Shown here one piece after another: positions 1 through 7,410 of a stretch of 24,046 nt of DNA. The stretch is from JACVRU01 sp040905885. GTDB taxonomy: Bacteria > Actinomycetota > Thermoleophilia > Gaiellales > Gaiellaceae. A program made the translations under genes and the position numbers. Each line of letters begins with the position of its first letter. The first letter of the stretch is position 1. The DNA lies in the NCBI GenBank assembly GCA_040905885.1, contig JBBDQR010000123.1:1-24046 (forward strand), in the 5' to 3' direction. Under the pieces are notes generated by a model. The model worked only from the letters and a program-made list of their open reading frames with translations, was not told the DNA's origin and did not search any database.

Positions 1-1094
1 AGGAGGAGATCGCCGACATCGTCTCGATGTGGACGGGCATCCCGGTCTTCAAGCTCACGGAGGCCGAGTCGCAGAGGCTCGTCCGGATGGAGGAGGAGCT
101 CCACAAGCGCGTCATCGGCCAGCACGAGGCGATCGTCGCGGTCTCGAAGGCGATCCGGCGCGCGCGCGCGGGGATCAAGGACCCGAAGCGGCCGACCGGC
201 TCGTTCATCTTCCTCGGGCCCTCCGGCGTCGGCAAGACCGAGCTGGCGCGCACGCTCGCGGAGTTCCTGTTCGGCGACGACGACGCCATGACCCAGGTCG
301 ACATGTCGGAGTACATGGAGAAGCACTCCGTCTCCCGGCTCGTCGGCTCGCCCCCCGGCTACGTCGGCTACGACGAGGGCGGCCAGCTCACGGAGGCCGT
401 CCGCCGCAAGCCGTACTCGGTGCTGCTGCTCGACGAGATCGAGAAGGCGCACCCCGACGTCTTCAACATCCTCCTCCAGATCCTGGAGGACGGGCGGCTG
501 ACGGACGCGCAGGGGCGGAAGGTCGACTTCCGCAACACGATCGTGATCATGACCTCGAACATCGGCGCCGCGCAGATCTCGAAGAACGTCTCGCTCGGGT
601 TCTCGATCGGCGACGAGACCGGCCTCACCTACGAGGACATGAAGGGCCGCGTGATGAGCGAGCTCAAGAAGGTCTTCCGGCCCGAGCTGCTCAACCGGAT
701 CGAGGAGGTGATCGTCTTCCACAAGCTCGAGAAGAGCGAGATCGTCCAGGTCGTCGACCTGCTGATGAAGCGCGTGCGCGAGCAGATGTCGCTGCACGAG
801 GTGACGATCGAGCTGACGGACGAGGCGAAGGAGCTGCTCGTCGAGAAGGGCTACGACCCGGCGATGGGCGCCCGGCCGCTGCGCCGCGCGATCCAGCGCT
901 TCATCGAGGATCCGCTCGCCGACTTCGTCCTCGGGCGCGACCTCGAGCCGGGCTCGACCATCCTCGTCGGCCGCAAGGGCGAGACCGAGGACGTCGACAT
1001 CGTCGTGATGCCGCCCGACGTGACGGCCGAGAAGGTCACCGTCCCGGCCGACGAGCCGGCGGAGACGGACGAAGAGACCTCGGAGGAGGAGTAG
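1..1094 (+). CDS. clpC: ClpC-type ATP-dependent Clp protease ATP-binding subunit, C-terminal part
   Basis: This is a Hsp100 AAA+ unfoldase that feeds proteins to the ClpP peptidase in the cytoplasm. Only the second ATPase domain and C-terminus are present; the frame is open from base 3 and the start lies outside the window. Counting visible residues, Walker A GPSGVGKT is near 72-79, Walker B LLLDE near 141-145, sensor 1 is MTSN, and sensor 2 is GARPLRR in the C-terminal subdomain. A short SLGF loop after the sensor-1 strand sits where ClpC proteins carry the ClpP-binding loop, which favours ClpC over ClpB. The tail is acidic and probably disordered (ends EETSEEE). The gene is followed after about 40 bp by a small plus-strand gene with its own promoter-like element. 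ClpB or ClpE are less likely alternatives. Confidence 0.93.
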   Translation, partial: EEIADIVSMWTGIPVFKLTEAESQRLVRMEEELHKRVIGQHEAIVAVSKAIRRARAGIKDPKRPTGSFIFLGPSGVGKTELARTLAEFLFGDDDAMTQVDMSEYMEKHSVSRLVGSPPGYVGYDEGGQLTEAVRRKPYSVLLLDEIEKAHPDVFNILLQILEDGRLTDAQGRKVDFRNTIVIMTSNIGAAQISKNVSLGFSIGDETGLTYEDMKGRVMSELKKVFRPELLNRIEEVIVFHKLEKSEIVQVVDLLMKRVREQMSLHEVTIELTDEAKELLVEKGYDPAMGARPLRRAIQRFIEDPLADFVLGRDLEPGSTILVGRKGETEDVDIVVMPPDVTAEKVTVPADEPAETDEETSEEE

Positions 1095-1122
1095 CGCCCC
1101 GAGCTCCGTCCGGCCGCCGGCC

Positions 1123-1128
1123 TACGAT
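1123..1128 (+). promoter_or_regulatory. -10 element of a probable leaderless promoter
   Basis: TACGAT fits the TANNNT -10 pattern and ends exactly six bases before the GTG at 1135, so transcription would begin at or next to the start codon. I see no convincing -35. The same spacing recurs at tatA, radA, xis, 22757 and 23894. Confidence 0.5.
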
Positions 1129-1134
1129 GCGGCC

Positions 1135-1341
1135 GTGACGCCCAGGCACGTCGAATCGGTCGAGGATGTCCTCGTGCTCATCGGGCGAGCGTCGCAGACC
1201 GCCCGCGAGGCGAGCGAGCAGCTCGCGGCCGAGGGCGCCGAGGAAAGCCTGCTCCAGGCGCTCGAGGCCGCCGACCGCGAGCTGACCGCCGCCCAGGCGG
1301 CGCTGATGCGCTCGGTCTACCTCAACCGCGAAGCGGCGTAG
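1135..1341 (+). CDS. Small helical protein of unknown function (68 aa)
   Basis: I do not recognise the family. The protein is short, soluble and almost certainly all-helical: it is rich in Ala, Glu, Leu and Arg, with no membrane segment, no cysteine and no glycine-rich loop. Residues from about 20 on have the heptad-like spacing of a coiled coil or helical hairpin. There is no Shine-Dalgarno sequence, but a TACGAT -10 hexamer lies six bases before the GTG, which supports this start and leaderless translation. It sits alone between clpC and the minus-strand tatA. Codon use is the same high-GC type as its neighbours, so I regard it as a real chromosomal gene. Confidence 0.6.
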   Translation: MTPRHVESVEDVLVLIGRASQTAREASEQLAAEGAEESLLQALEAADRELTAAQAALMRSVYLNREAA

Positions 1342-1372
1342 ACGAGCGGCCAGGAGGTCGCCGGGCGGCGCC

Positions 1373-1573
1373 TCAGCGCTGCGGCTTCTCAGCCTGCTCG
1401 TCCGCCGGCGCCTGGGGGTCGAGCGCTGTCTTCACCTCGGCGATCTCGCGCCCCGCCTCGCGGACACCGCGGCCCAGCTGGCGCCCGATCCTCGGCAGCT
1501 GAGAGGACCCGAACAGGAGCAACGCGACGAGCACGAGCGCGATCAGCTCCCAGTGGCCGACGCCGAAGGGCAC
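1373..1573 (-). CDS. tatA: Sec-independent twin-arginine translocase subunit TatA/TatB-like
   Basis: TatA-family proteins form the pore of the Tat system, which exports folded proteins across the cytoplasmic membrane. The 66-aa product has the expected plan: a short N-terminal segment, one transmembrane helix (about residues 8-22), the hinge FGSSQLPRIGRQLGRG matching the family FG-x-x-x-LP pattern, an amphipathic helix, and a charged tail. The start is GTG, and TAGACT lies six bases upstream on the minus strand, so the mRNA is probably leaderless. No tatC is visible in the window. The size fits TatA or TatE better than the longer TatB, but the motif alone does not settle which. Confidence 0.85.
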   Translation of the reverse strand: MPFGVGHWELIALVLVALLLFGSSQLPRIGRQLGRGVREAGREIAEVKTALDPQAPADEQAEKPQR

Positions 1574-1579
1574 CGGCCA

Positions 1580-1585
1580 AGTCTA
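1580..1585 (-). promoter_or_regulatory. -10 element for tatA, overlapping the stop codon of the upstream oxidase gene
   Basis: Read on the minus strand, TAGACT is followed by six bases and the GTG of tatA. The first three bases of the hexamer are also the TAG stop of the truncated oxidase gene. The hexamer is the same as the one before radA. Confidence 0.5.
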
Positions 1586-2443
1586 CGCGCGCGCGTCGGC
1601 GGGGCCGACGTGCGCCCGGGTGACGTCGGCCGGCGACGTGCAGCCCAGCAGCGCGAGCGCCAGCTCCGTCTCCGCGCGCAGCAGTTCCAGCACGCGCTCG
1701 ACCCCAGCCTGGCCGTCGTGCGCGAGGCCCCAGAGCACGGGCCTCCCGACGAGCACGGCCTGCGCGCCGAGCGCGAGCGCCTTGGCCACGTCGGTGCCGC
1801 GCCTGACGCCGCCGTCCACGAGCACCTCGCAGCGGCCTCCGACCGCCTGGACGACCTCGGGCAGCGCGTCGAGCGACGCCGGCACGCCGTCGAGCTGCCG
1901 CCCGCCGTGGTTCGAGACGACGACCCCCTCGCAGCCGTGCTCGACGGCGAGCGCCGCGTCCTCGGCCGTGAGGACGCCCTTGACGAGCAGGGGCAGGTCG
2001 GAAAGCGACCGAAGCCATTCGAGGTCCTTCCACGTGAGGCGAGGGTCGACGACCCAGCCCAGCACCTCGGACCCGCCCTCCGGGGTGTACGAGGCCGTCC
2101 GCGTGAACGCGGGCACGAGGTCGTCCGAGAGCGTGAAGCCCGTCCTGAGGTCTCGCTCCCGGTTGCCGAGCACGGGCAGGTCGACGGTGAGCACGATCGC
2201 CGAGAACCGGGCCGCCGCGGCCTCCTCGACGATCGCGCGCGTGAGCCCCCGGTCTGGATGCCAGTAGAGCTGGTACCAGCGTGCTCCGCCCGGCGCCGCC
2301 TCCGCCACCTCGGCCGCGCCGGCAGTGGCCAGGGTCGACAGGCACATGATCGTGCCGGCCGCCGCCGCGGCGCGTGCGGTCGCCTGCTCGCCCTCGGGAT
2401 GTGCGAGCCGGTGGAACGCCGTGGGCGCGACGAGGATCGGCAT
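1583..2443 (-). CDS. N-terminally truncated FMN-dependent alpha-hydroxy-acid oxidase (probable non-functional copy)
   Basis: This is a 286-aa second copy of the oxidase at 3132-4196. It keeps the catalytic SNHGGRQLDG segment, the YQLY motif, the active-site Lys region (LLVKG) and the phosphate-binding DGGVRRG / GRPVLWG loops. It lacks about 68 N-terminal residues, including the GYYAGGAGDE segment that contacts FMN and substrate in this family. The first in-frame ATG, at 2443, corresponds to an internal Met of the full-length copy, and upstream of it homology stops abruptly. The last 25 or so codons differ from the other copy (LLGCTSP versus LIGCPSP), while the 786 bp between are identical. 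The frame is open, but loss of part of the FMN site makes it a likely pseudogene; a start further upstream cannot restore the missing region. Confidence 0.7.
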   Translation of the reverse strand: MPILVAPTAFHRLAHPEGEQATARAAAAAGTIMCLSTLATAGAAEVAEAAPGGARWYQLYWHPDRGLTRAIVEEAAAARFSAIVLTVDLPVLGNRERDLRTGFTLSDDLVPAFTRTASYTPEGGSEVLGWVVDPRLTWKDLEWLRSLSDLPLLVKGVLTAEDAALAVEHGCEGVVVSNHGGRQLDGVPASLDALPEVVQAVGGRCEVLVDGGVRRGTDVAKALALGAQAVLVGRPVLWGLAHDGQAGVERVLELLRAETELALALLGCTSPADVTRAHVGPADARA

Positions 2444-2447
2444 CGAG
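1662..2447. repeat. 786-bp perfect direct repeat, copy 1
   Basis: Line-by-line comparison with 3205-3990 (offset 1543 bp) shows no difference. Identity ends sharply at both sides: at 1661 it gives way to a related tail with about nine mismatches in 55 bp, and after 2447 to sequence with little similarity. Confidence 0.9.
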
Positions 2448-2493
2448 GCCTCGGTCCTGGACGATCCCCGCTGAAGAAGCCTGAGGCTAGGGG

Positions 2494-2521
2494 AATCACC
2501 CGGCCCGAAGGCCGGGCGATT
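2494..2521 (-). terminator. Hairpin downstream of the 166-aa membrane protein gene
   Basis: An 11-bp stem (AATCACCCGGC paired with GCCGGGCGATT, one mismatch) closes a 6-base loop nine bases beyond the TAG stop at 2530. There is no clear U-tract, so it may act as a transcript-end hairpin rather than a classical intrinsic terminator. Confidence 0.5.
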
Positions 2522-2529
2522 CGATGGTT

Positions 2530-3030
2530 CTAGGTGGGCGGGTCTTCGGCCGGCGGCGGCGCTTCCGGGCGCGTCTGCCCAGCGGAGCCTCCGAGTGCGG
2601 ACGCCTCCGTGCGCAGCGTGTCCATCCCGCCGGCTTCCTGCACCCGCAGCCAGGCTCCGGCTGCGACGAGGCCGGCGAGGACGACCCCGATCCACGCCCA
2701 CATGGTCGAGAAGTCGTCCGTGAGCGCCTTGAGGAGCGCGAAGATGAAGATGAGGGCTCCGAGTGCAGCGGTCAGCAGCGTCTCCGAGACGGGCAGCCGC
2801 ATGGTGACTCCGACCATCGTGGCCACGAACCACGCCAGCAGGGCGATCACGAGCAGCCCGAGCACAACGCCCCAGAAGCCGTGCCACGCGTTTCTCGTGA
2901 ACGAGGCGATCTCGACTCCGCCGACCTCGGCCGAGACCTTCTGCCAGTTGAGGAACGTGTCGACGAGTAGCAGCACGCCCGCCGCGAGCATCAGCTGCGT
3001 CCCGCGGGAGAGCGCATTGAATCTGTCCAT
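2530..3030 (-). CDS. Four-helix integral membrane protein of unknown function (166 aa)
   Basis: I do not recognise a named family. The protein starts MDRFNALSRG and shows four hydrophobic stretches at roughly residues 11-27, 49-70, 80-97 and 107-125, then a proline-rich hydrophilic tail of about 40 residues (ends PPPAEDPPT). No catalytic motif is visible. ATG at 3030 is chosen because the hydrophobic pattern begins right after it; a purine-rich GAGAGGA lies about ten bases upstream and could be a weak ribosome binding site. The gene lies between the two oxidase copies on the same strand, 101 bp after the end of the full-length one, so it may share its transcript. A hairpin follows it. Nothing ties it functionally to the oxidase beyond position. 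Confidence 0.75.
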   Translation of the reverse strand: MDRFNALSRGTQLMLAAGVLLLVDTFLNWQKVSAEVGGVEIASFTRNAWHGFWGVVLGLLVIALLAWFVATMVGVTMRLPVSETLLTAALGALIFIFALLKALTDDFSTMWAWIGVVLAGLVAAGAWLRVQEAGGMDTLRTEASALGGSAGQTRPEAPPPAEDPPT

Positions 3031-3131
3031 TACCGCCCGTCCTCTCTCGGCGTGTGTCGGCGCCGATTCGGTGATCGCCCAGCCTCTCCGGTTCGGAGCC
3101 GCAATGCAAGGTCCTGCGAGTGGTGCAAGTG

Positions 3132-4196
3132 CTATCGCGGTGCGGGTGCGACGTGCGCCCGCGTGACGTCGGCAGGCGAGGGGCAGCCGATGAGGGCGAG
3201 CGCGAGCTCCGTCTCCGCGCGCAGCAGTTCCAGCACGCGCTCGACCCCAGCCTGGCCGTCGTGCGCGAGGCCCCAGAGCACGGGCCTCCCGACGAGCACG
3301 GCCTGCGCGCCGAGCGCGAGCGCCTTGGCCACGTCGGTGCCGCGCCTGACGCCGCCGTCCACGAGCACCTCGCAGCGGCCTCCGACCGCCTGGACGACCT
3401 CGGGCAGCGCGTCGAGCGACGCCGGCACGCCGTCGAGCTGCCGCCCGCCGTGGTTCGAGACGACGACCCCCTCGCAGCCGTGCTCGACGGCGAGCGCCGC
3501 GTCCTCGGCCGTGAGGACGCCCTTGACGAGCAGGGGCAGGTCGGAAAGCGACCGAAGCCATTCGAGGTCCTTCCACGTGAGGCGAGGGTCGACGACCCAG
3601 CCCAGCACCTCGGACCCGCCCTCCGGGGTGTACGAGGCCGTCCGCGTGAACGCGGGCACGAGGTCGTCCGAGAGCGTGAAGCCCGTCCTGAGGTCTCGCT
3701 CCCGGTTGCCGAGCACGGGCAGGTCGACGGTGAGCACGATCGCCGAGAACCGGGCCGCCGCGGCCTCCTCGACGATCGCGCGCGTGAGCCCCCGGTCTGG
3801 ATGCCAGTAGAGCTGGTACCAGCGTGCTCCGCCCGGCGCCGCCTCCGCCACCTCGGCCGCGCCGGCAGTGGCCAGGGTCGACAGGCACATGATCGTGCCG
3901 GCCGCCGCCGCGGCGCGTGCGGTCGCCTGCTCGCCCTCGGGATGTGCGAGCCGGTGGAACGCCGTGGGCGCGACGAGGATCGGCATCGAGACGTCGGTCC
4001 CGAGGACGGTCGTCGCGGTCGTGACCGAGCCGACGTCGACGAGCACCCTCGGCCGCAGCACCCAGCGGCGGAAGGCAGCCAGATTCTCCGCCAGCGTCCA
4101 CTCGTCGCCGGCGCCGCCCGCGTAGTAACCGAAGGCGCCCGGCTCGAGCCCCTCCTCGGCCAGGCGCTCGTAGTCGTGGACGTTGACGGGCTCCAC
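3132..4196 (-). CDS. FMN-dependent alpha-hydroxy-acid oxidase/dehydrogenase (lactate or glycolate oxidase family)
   Basis: Enzymes of this TIM-barrel family oxidise L-2-hydroxy acids such as lactate or glycolate to 2-oxo acids using FMN. At 354 aa this copy has the usual family length and all the hallmark segments: GYYAGGAGDE near residues 23-32 (substrate/FMN Tyr), YQLY, the TVDLPV strand, the active-site Lys in LLVKG, catalytic His and Arg in SNHGGRQLDG, and FMN-phosphate loops DGGVRRG and GRPVLWG. The GTG at 4196 is the first start in frame close to the family N-terminus (VNVHDYERLA); no Shine-Dalgarno is visible. It is divergent from radA with 63 bp between. Substrate cannot be assigned from sequence: lactate oxidase, glycolate oxidase, lactate dehydrogenase (LldD) and mandelate-type enzymes share these motifs. 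Confidence 0.9.
   Translation of the reverse strand: MEPVNVHDYERLAEEGLEPGAFGYYAGGAGDEWTLAENLAAFRRWVLRPRVLVDVGSVTTATTVLGTDVSMPILVAPTAFHRLAHPEGEQATARAAAAAGTIMCLSTLATAGAAEVAEAAPGGARWYQLYWHPDRGLTRAIVEEAAAARFSAIVLTVDLPVLGNRERDLRTGFTLSDDLVPAFTRTASYTPEGGSEVLGWVVDPRLTWKDLEWLRSLSDLPLLVKGVLTAEDAALAVEHGCEGVVVSNHGGRQLDGVPASLDALPEVVQAVGGRCEVLVDGGVRRGTDVAKALALGAQAVLVGRPVLWGLAHDGQAGVERVLELLRAETELALALIGCPSPADVTRAHVAPAPR
3205..3990. repeat. 786-bp perfect direct repeat, copy 2
   Basis: This is the partner of 1662-2447 and lies inside the intact oxidase gene, covering most of its FMN-binding barrel. It is read in a different frame relative to copy 1 on the window coordinate because the offset (1543) is not a multiple of three. 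Confidence 0.9.
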
Positions 4197-4247
4197 GCGC
4201 GGAAATCTGACACGAATCCGGCACGGAGCGGCGTCAGGTGCCCTGCC

Positions 4248-4253
4248 TAGACT
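4248..4253 (+). promoter_or_regulatory. -10 element of a probable leaderless radA promoter
   Basis: TAGACT ends six bases before the GTG of radA. The GGGAGG touching the GTG is too close to work as a normal Shine-Dalgarno, which favours leaderless initiation. Confidence 0.5.
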
Positions 4254-4259
4254 CGGGAG

Positions 4260-5618
4260 GTGGCCAAGCCCGCTGTCAGCTATGCGTGCACGGACTGCGG
4301 GTACTCCGCCGGCCGCTGGTTCGGCAAGTGCCCCGCCTGCGGCGAGTTCGGCACGCTCGTCGAGGAGGCGCCCGCCGGCGCCGCTGCGGCGGCCGTGCCG
4401 AAGCCGCTGCTCCGGCTCGTCGACGTGGAGGCGACCGACGCCGCGCGGATCCCCACCGGCGTGGAGGAGCTCGACCGCGTGCTCGGGGGCGGCCTCGTCC
4501 CGGCCTCGCTCGTGCTCGTCGGCGGCGAGCCCGGCGTCGGCAAGTCGACGCTGCTGCTGACCGCGCTGGCGGCGATCTCGAAGGAGCGCCGCGCGCTGCT
4601 CGTGACCGGCGAGGAGTCGACCGCCCAGGTGAAGCTCCGCGCCGAGCGGCTCGGCGGCGCCGAGCAGGTCGAGGTGCTCGCCGAGACGGAGCTGGAGGCG
4701 GTCTGCGCGACGCTCGAGCGCGAGCGGCCGGACGTCTGCGTGATCGACTCCGTCCAGACCCTCTACTCGGCCGAGCTCGGTTCGGCGCCCGGCTCGGTGG
4801 CCCAGGTACGCGAGGCGGCCTCGCGGCTCCTGCGCGTGGCGAAGGAGGCGGGCGTGGCGACCATCCTCGTCGGCCACGTGACGAAGGACGGCGCCGTCGC
4901 CGGGCCGCGCGTGCTCGAGCACCTCGTCGACTGCGTGCTCCAGTTCGAGGGCGACCGCTACCACGAGCACCGGGTGCTCCGCGCTGCCAAGAACCGCTTC
5001 GGCTCGACGAACGAGCTCGGCGTCTTCGAGATGACGGGCACCGGCCTCGTCGGCGTGCCCGACCCGTCGGAGCTCTTCGGCCGCTCCGAGGGCGAGGTCG
5101 GCGCCGTGGTCGCGTGCGCGCTCGAGGGGACGCGGCCGCTGCTGCTGGAGATCCAGGCGCTCGTCGCCCCGACCGACCTCGCCATGCCGCGGCGCGTCGG
5201 CACCGGGGTCGACCCGAAGCGGCTGGCGATGATCGTGGCCGTCCTCTCCCGCCACGCCGCCATCGCGCTCGGCAGCGCCGACGTGTTCGTCAACGTCGCC
5301 GGCGGCGTGCGGGTCGACGAGCCCGGCGCGGACCTCGCCGTCGCGCTCGCGATCGCGTCCGCGGCGCAGGGCGTCCGCGTCCGGGAAGCCACGGCAGCCT
5401 TCGGCGAGGTCGGGCTGACGGGCCGCCTGCGCCCCGCGACGCAGGCCGAGCGGCGACTCGAGGAATGCGCGAAGCTCGGCCTTGCGACCGTCGTCGCGCC
5501 GAAGGGCACTCCCGGCCATGGCAAACTTCGGCTCGAGCAGGCGGAGACACTCAGACGAGCGATCGGGATGGGCATTCGTGGCAACGGCGAAGAGGAGCAG
5601 GCTCAGACGGGACGGTAG
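4260..5618 (+). CDS. radA: DNA repair protein RadA (Sms)
   Basis: RadA is a RecA-related, hexameric DNA-dependent ATPase/helicase that processes recombination intermediates. The 452-aa protein has all family parts in order: an N-terminal zinc finger with C10, C13, C24 and C27; a RecA-like ATPase with Walker A GEPGVGKST at 89-97 and the Walker B-like strand VIDSV; the RadA-specific KNRFG motif at 244-248; and a C-terminal Lon-protease-like domain (RVGTGVDPKRLAMI, then NVAGGVRVDEPGADLAVAL) without evident protease activity. Its 3' end overlaps the likely disA start by 41 bp, so the two are probably co-transcribed, as in other Actinomycetota. DisA is known to interact functionally with RadA in several bacteria. 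Confidence 0.96.
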   Translation: MAKPAVSYACTDCGYSAGRWFGKCPACGEFGTLVEEAPAGAAAAAVPKPLLRLVDVEATDAARIPTGVEELDRVLGGGLVPASLVLVGGEPGVGKSTLLLTALAAISKERRALLVTGEESTAQVKLRAERLGGAEQVEVLAETELEAVCATLERERPDVCVIDSVQTLYSAELGSAPGSVAQVREAASRLLRVAKEAGVATILVGHVTKDGAVAGPRVLEHLVDCVLQFEGDRYHEHRVLRAAKNRFGSTNELGVFEMTGTGLVGVPDPSELFGRSEGEVGAVVACALEGTRPLLLEIQALVAPTDLAMPRRVGTGVDPKRLAMIVAVLSRHAAIALGSADVFVNVAGGVRVDEPGADLAVALAIASAAQGVRVREATAAFGEVGLTGRLRPATQAERRLEECAKLGLATVVAPKGTPGHGKLRLEQAETLRRAIGMGIRGNGEEEQAQTGR

Positions 5619-6735
5619 AGCCGTAGACCTCGGCTTCACGCGCACGCCCTCGGAAGACGATCCGCGCCGGAACGCGAGGCTCCTCGAGGCGATCGCCCGC
5701 GTCGCGCCGGGCACCGAGCTCCGCGCCGGCATCGACGACGTCATCCGCGCCAAGGAGGGCGCGCTCGTCGTCTTCGGCGACCCCGAGGAGCTCTCGTTCC
5801 TCTACTCGGGCGGGATCCGGCTCGACCAGCCCTTCACGCCGCAGCTGCTCTACGAGCTCGCGAAGATGGACGGCGCGATCATCGTCACCGACGACCTGGC
5901 CCGGCTGGCGTACGCGAACGTCCAGCTGATGCCCGACCCGAAGATCCCCTCCAACGAGACGGGGACGCGGCACCGGACGGCCGAGCGCGTCGCGAAGCAG
6001 ACGGGCGCGATGGTCGTCTCGGTCTCGCAGCAGCGCGCGACCGTGACGCTGTTCGTCGGCGACGCCAGCTATCAGCTCGAGCCGATCGCCGACGTGCTCG
6101 CGAAGACGAACCAGGCGGTCGCGGCGCTCGACACGTACGTGCAGCGCTTCGACCAAGTGCTCACGCGCCTGACTGCGCTGGAGTTCCAGAACGCCGTCGT
6201 CCTCGACGACGTCCTGATCGTCCTCCAGCGGGCCGAGATGACGACGCGGATGGCCGAGGAGATCGAGCGCGACTGCGTCGAGCTGGGGGCGGAGGGGCGG
6301 CTGATCCGGATGCAGCTCGAGGAGCTCGTCGCCGAGGTGCCGGTCGAGAAGGCCGCGGTCGTCCTCGACTACCAGGCGCGCGGCGGCCCGAAGGAGGCGG
6401 AACAGGTCGTCCTCGGGCTCGCGTCGCTGCCCTACCAGTCGCTGCTCGACCTCGAGACGCTCGGCGAGCTGCTCGGGTACGCGGCCGGGATCGACTCCTC
6501 CGACTACGGCGTCGTGCCCCGCGGCTACCGGGTCCTCTCGCACATCCCGCGCCTGCCCGAGCCGATCATCGAGAAGGTCGTCGCCGGCCTGAACGGGCTC
6601 GAGGCGATTGTCCGGGCCTCCCAGCGCGAGCTGGAGGCCGTCGAGGGCGTGGGCCCGGCCCGGGCCCGGGAGATCCGCGAGGGCCTCCGCCGCCTCCAGG
6701 AGCACAACCTCGTCGACCGCTACCTCCAGCTATAG
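5578..6735 (+). CDS. disA: DNA integrity scanning protein DisA, diadenylate cyclase
   Basis: DisA makes cyclic di-AMP from two ATP and slows when bound to branched DNA, linking genome integrity to second-messenger level. From the GTG at 5578 the protein is 385 aa, slightly longer than the usual roughly 357. It carries the diadenylate cyclase signatures DGA (98-100) and RHR (131-133, in GTRHRTAE), a helical linker, and a C-terminal helix-hairpin-helix DNA-binding domain (AVEGVGPARAREIREGL). The GTG is the nearest standard start before the conserved region; an in-frame ATG at 5518 would add 20 residues unlike known DisA. The start lies inside radA, which argues for translational coupling. A hairpin begins at the stop codon. 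Confidence 0.94.
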   Translation: MATAKRSRLRRDGRAVDLGFTRTPSEDDPRRNARLLEAIARVAPGTELRAGIDDVIRAKEGALVVFGDPEELSFLYSGGIRLDQPFTPQLLYELAKMDGAIIVTDDLARLAYANVQLMPDPKIPSNETGTRHRTAERVAKQTGAMVVSVSQQRATVTLFVGDASYQLEPIADVLAKTNQAVAALDTYVQRFDQVLTRLTALEFQNAVVLDDVLIVLQRAEMTTRMAEEIERDCVELGAEGRLIRMQLEELVAEVPVEKAAVVLDYQARGGPKEAEQVVLGLASLPYQSLLDLETLGELLGYAAGIDSSDYGVVPRGYRVLSHIPRLPEPIIEKVVAGLNGLEAIVRASQRELEAVEGVGPARAREIREGLRRLQEHNLVDRYLQL

Positions 6736-6769
6736 CCCGCAATGTGCAGGGGTTTTTGCCTGAGCGGGC
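6735..6769 (+). terminator. Hairpin at the end of disA
   Basis: GCCCGC pairs with GCGGGC, and an inner CAGG pairs with CCTG around a T-rich loop. It starts on the last base of the disA stop. No U-run follows the stem, so termination strength is uncertain. It separates radA-disA from carD. Confidence 0.45.
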
Positions 6770-6787
6770 CTAAAATCCCTGGAAAAG

Positions 6788-6816
6788 TGGCGTTTTCGGG
6801 GAATTTTCGGTATACT
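6788..6816 (+). promoter_or_regulatory. Promoter for the carD-ispD-hisK-ispF operon
   Basis: TATACT at 6811-6816 is a close match to the -10 consensus. TGGCGT at 6788-6793, 17 bp upstream, is a weak -35 candidate. The surrounding region (6770-6816) is clearly more AT-rich than the rest of the block. Transcription would begin near 6823 and leave a leader of about 60 bases. Confidence 0.55.
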
Positions 6817-6825
6817 GGCTGCCTG

Positions 6826-6864
6826 GTCGCCGGCGGCACTCCAACCCGCCGGCGCTTTGGCGAC
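6826..6864 (+). promoter_or_regulatory. Structured 5' leader hairpin of carD
   Basis: GTCGCC at 6826 can pair with GGCGAC ending at 6864, and an inner GGCGG pairs with CCGCC around a 9-base loop. An alternative 9-bp perfect stem (CGCCGGCGG with CCGCCGGCG) competes with it. The ribosome binding site GGAGG at 6876-6880 lies just beyond, five bases before the TTG start. Confidence 0.45.
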
Positions 6865-6885
6865 TAGATGACGTAGGAGGGCGGC

Positions 6886-7410
6886 TTGTTTCGAGTGGGC
6901 GACAAGGTGGTCTATCCGCATCACGGCGCGGGGACCGTCGTCAAGAAGGAATCGCGCGAGGTCCTCGGCCAGAAGCGCGACTACCTGACGATCAAGATCC
7001 TGCACAACGACATGACGGTGCAGGTGCCGTGCGAGAACGCCGACAAGGTCGGCCTGCGGAAGGTCATCGACGAGAAGATGGTCACCGTCGTGGTCAAGGC
7101 CCTGACCGGCAACGGCACGCAGATGCCGAAGAACTGGAACCGGCGCTTCAAGCACAACCGCGACAAGATGAAGACCGGCGACATCCTCGAGCTCGCGGAG
7201 GTCGTGCGGAACCTGTCCCTCCGCGACCACGAGAAGGGCCTCTCCACCGGCGAGAAGCAGATGTTCGTCAAGGCCAAGAAGATCCTCGCCAGCGAGCTGA
7301 TGTACGCGAAGGGCATGGACGAGGACGAGGCCGTCGAGTGGCTCGAGGGCGTGCTCTCGGGCGCCAACGGCAACGGCAAGAAGAAGGCGAAGGCCGCCGC
7401 CACAGCTTGA
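6886..7410 (+). CDS. carD: CarD/CdnL-family RNA polymerase-binding transcriptional regulator
   Basis: CarD binds the RNA polymerase beta subunit through its N-terminal Tudor-like domain and stabilises the open promoter complex, especially at rRNA and housekeeping promoters. The 174-aa protein begins FRVGDKVVYPHHGAGTV, the classic N-terminal signature. The DNA-binding helical domain contains PKNWNRRFKHN, with the family's conserved promoter-wedge Trp at position 84. The C-terminal 15 residues form a lysine- and alanine-rich tail. The TTG start is supported by GGAGG five bases upstream. Its stop codon overlaps the ispD start, so transcription control and isoprenoid synthesis share one mRNA, as also seen in mycobacteria. 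Confidence 0.95.
   Translation: MFRVGDKVVYPHHGAGTVVKKESREVLGQKRDYLTIKILHNDMTVQVPCENADKVGLRKVIDEKMVTVVVKALTGNGTQMPKNWNRRFKHNRDKMKTGDILELAEVVRNLSLRDHEKGLSTGEKQMFVKAKKILASELMYAKGMDEDEAVEWLEGVLSGANGNGKKKAKAAATA

Noticed and set aside
1583..4213. Very long minus-strand open frames (over 850 codons) running across both oxidase copies
   Set aside because: They arise because the copies lie in different phases and GC-rich DNA has few stops. Only parts of them carry protein-like sequence, and those parts belong to the oxidase genes listed.
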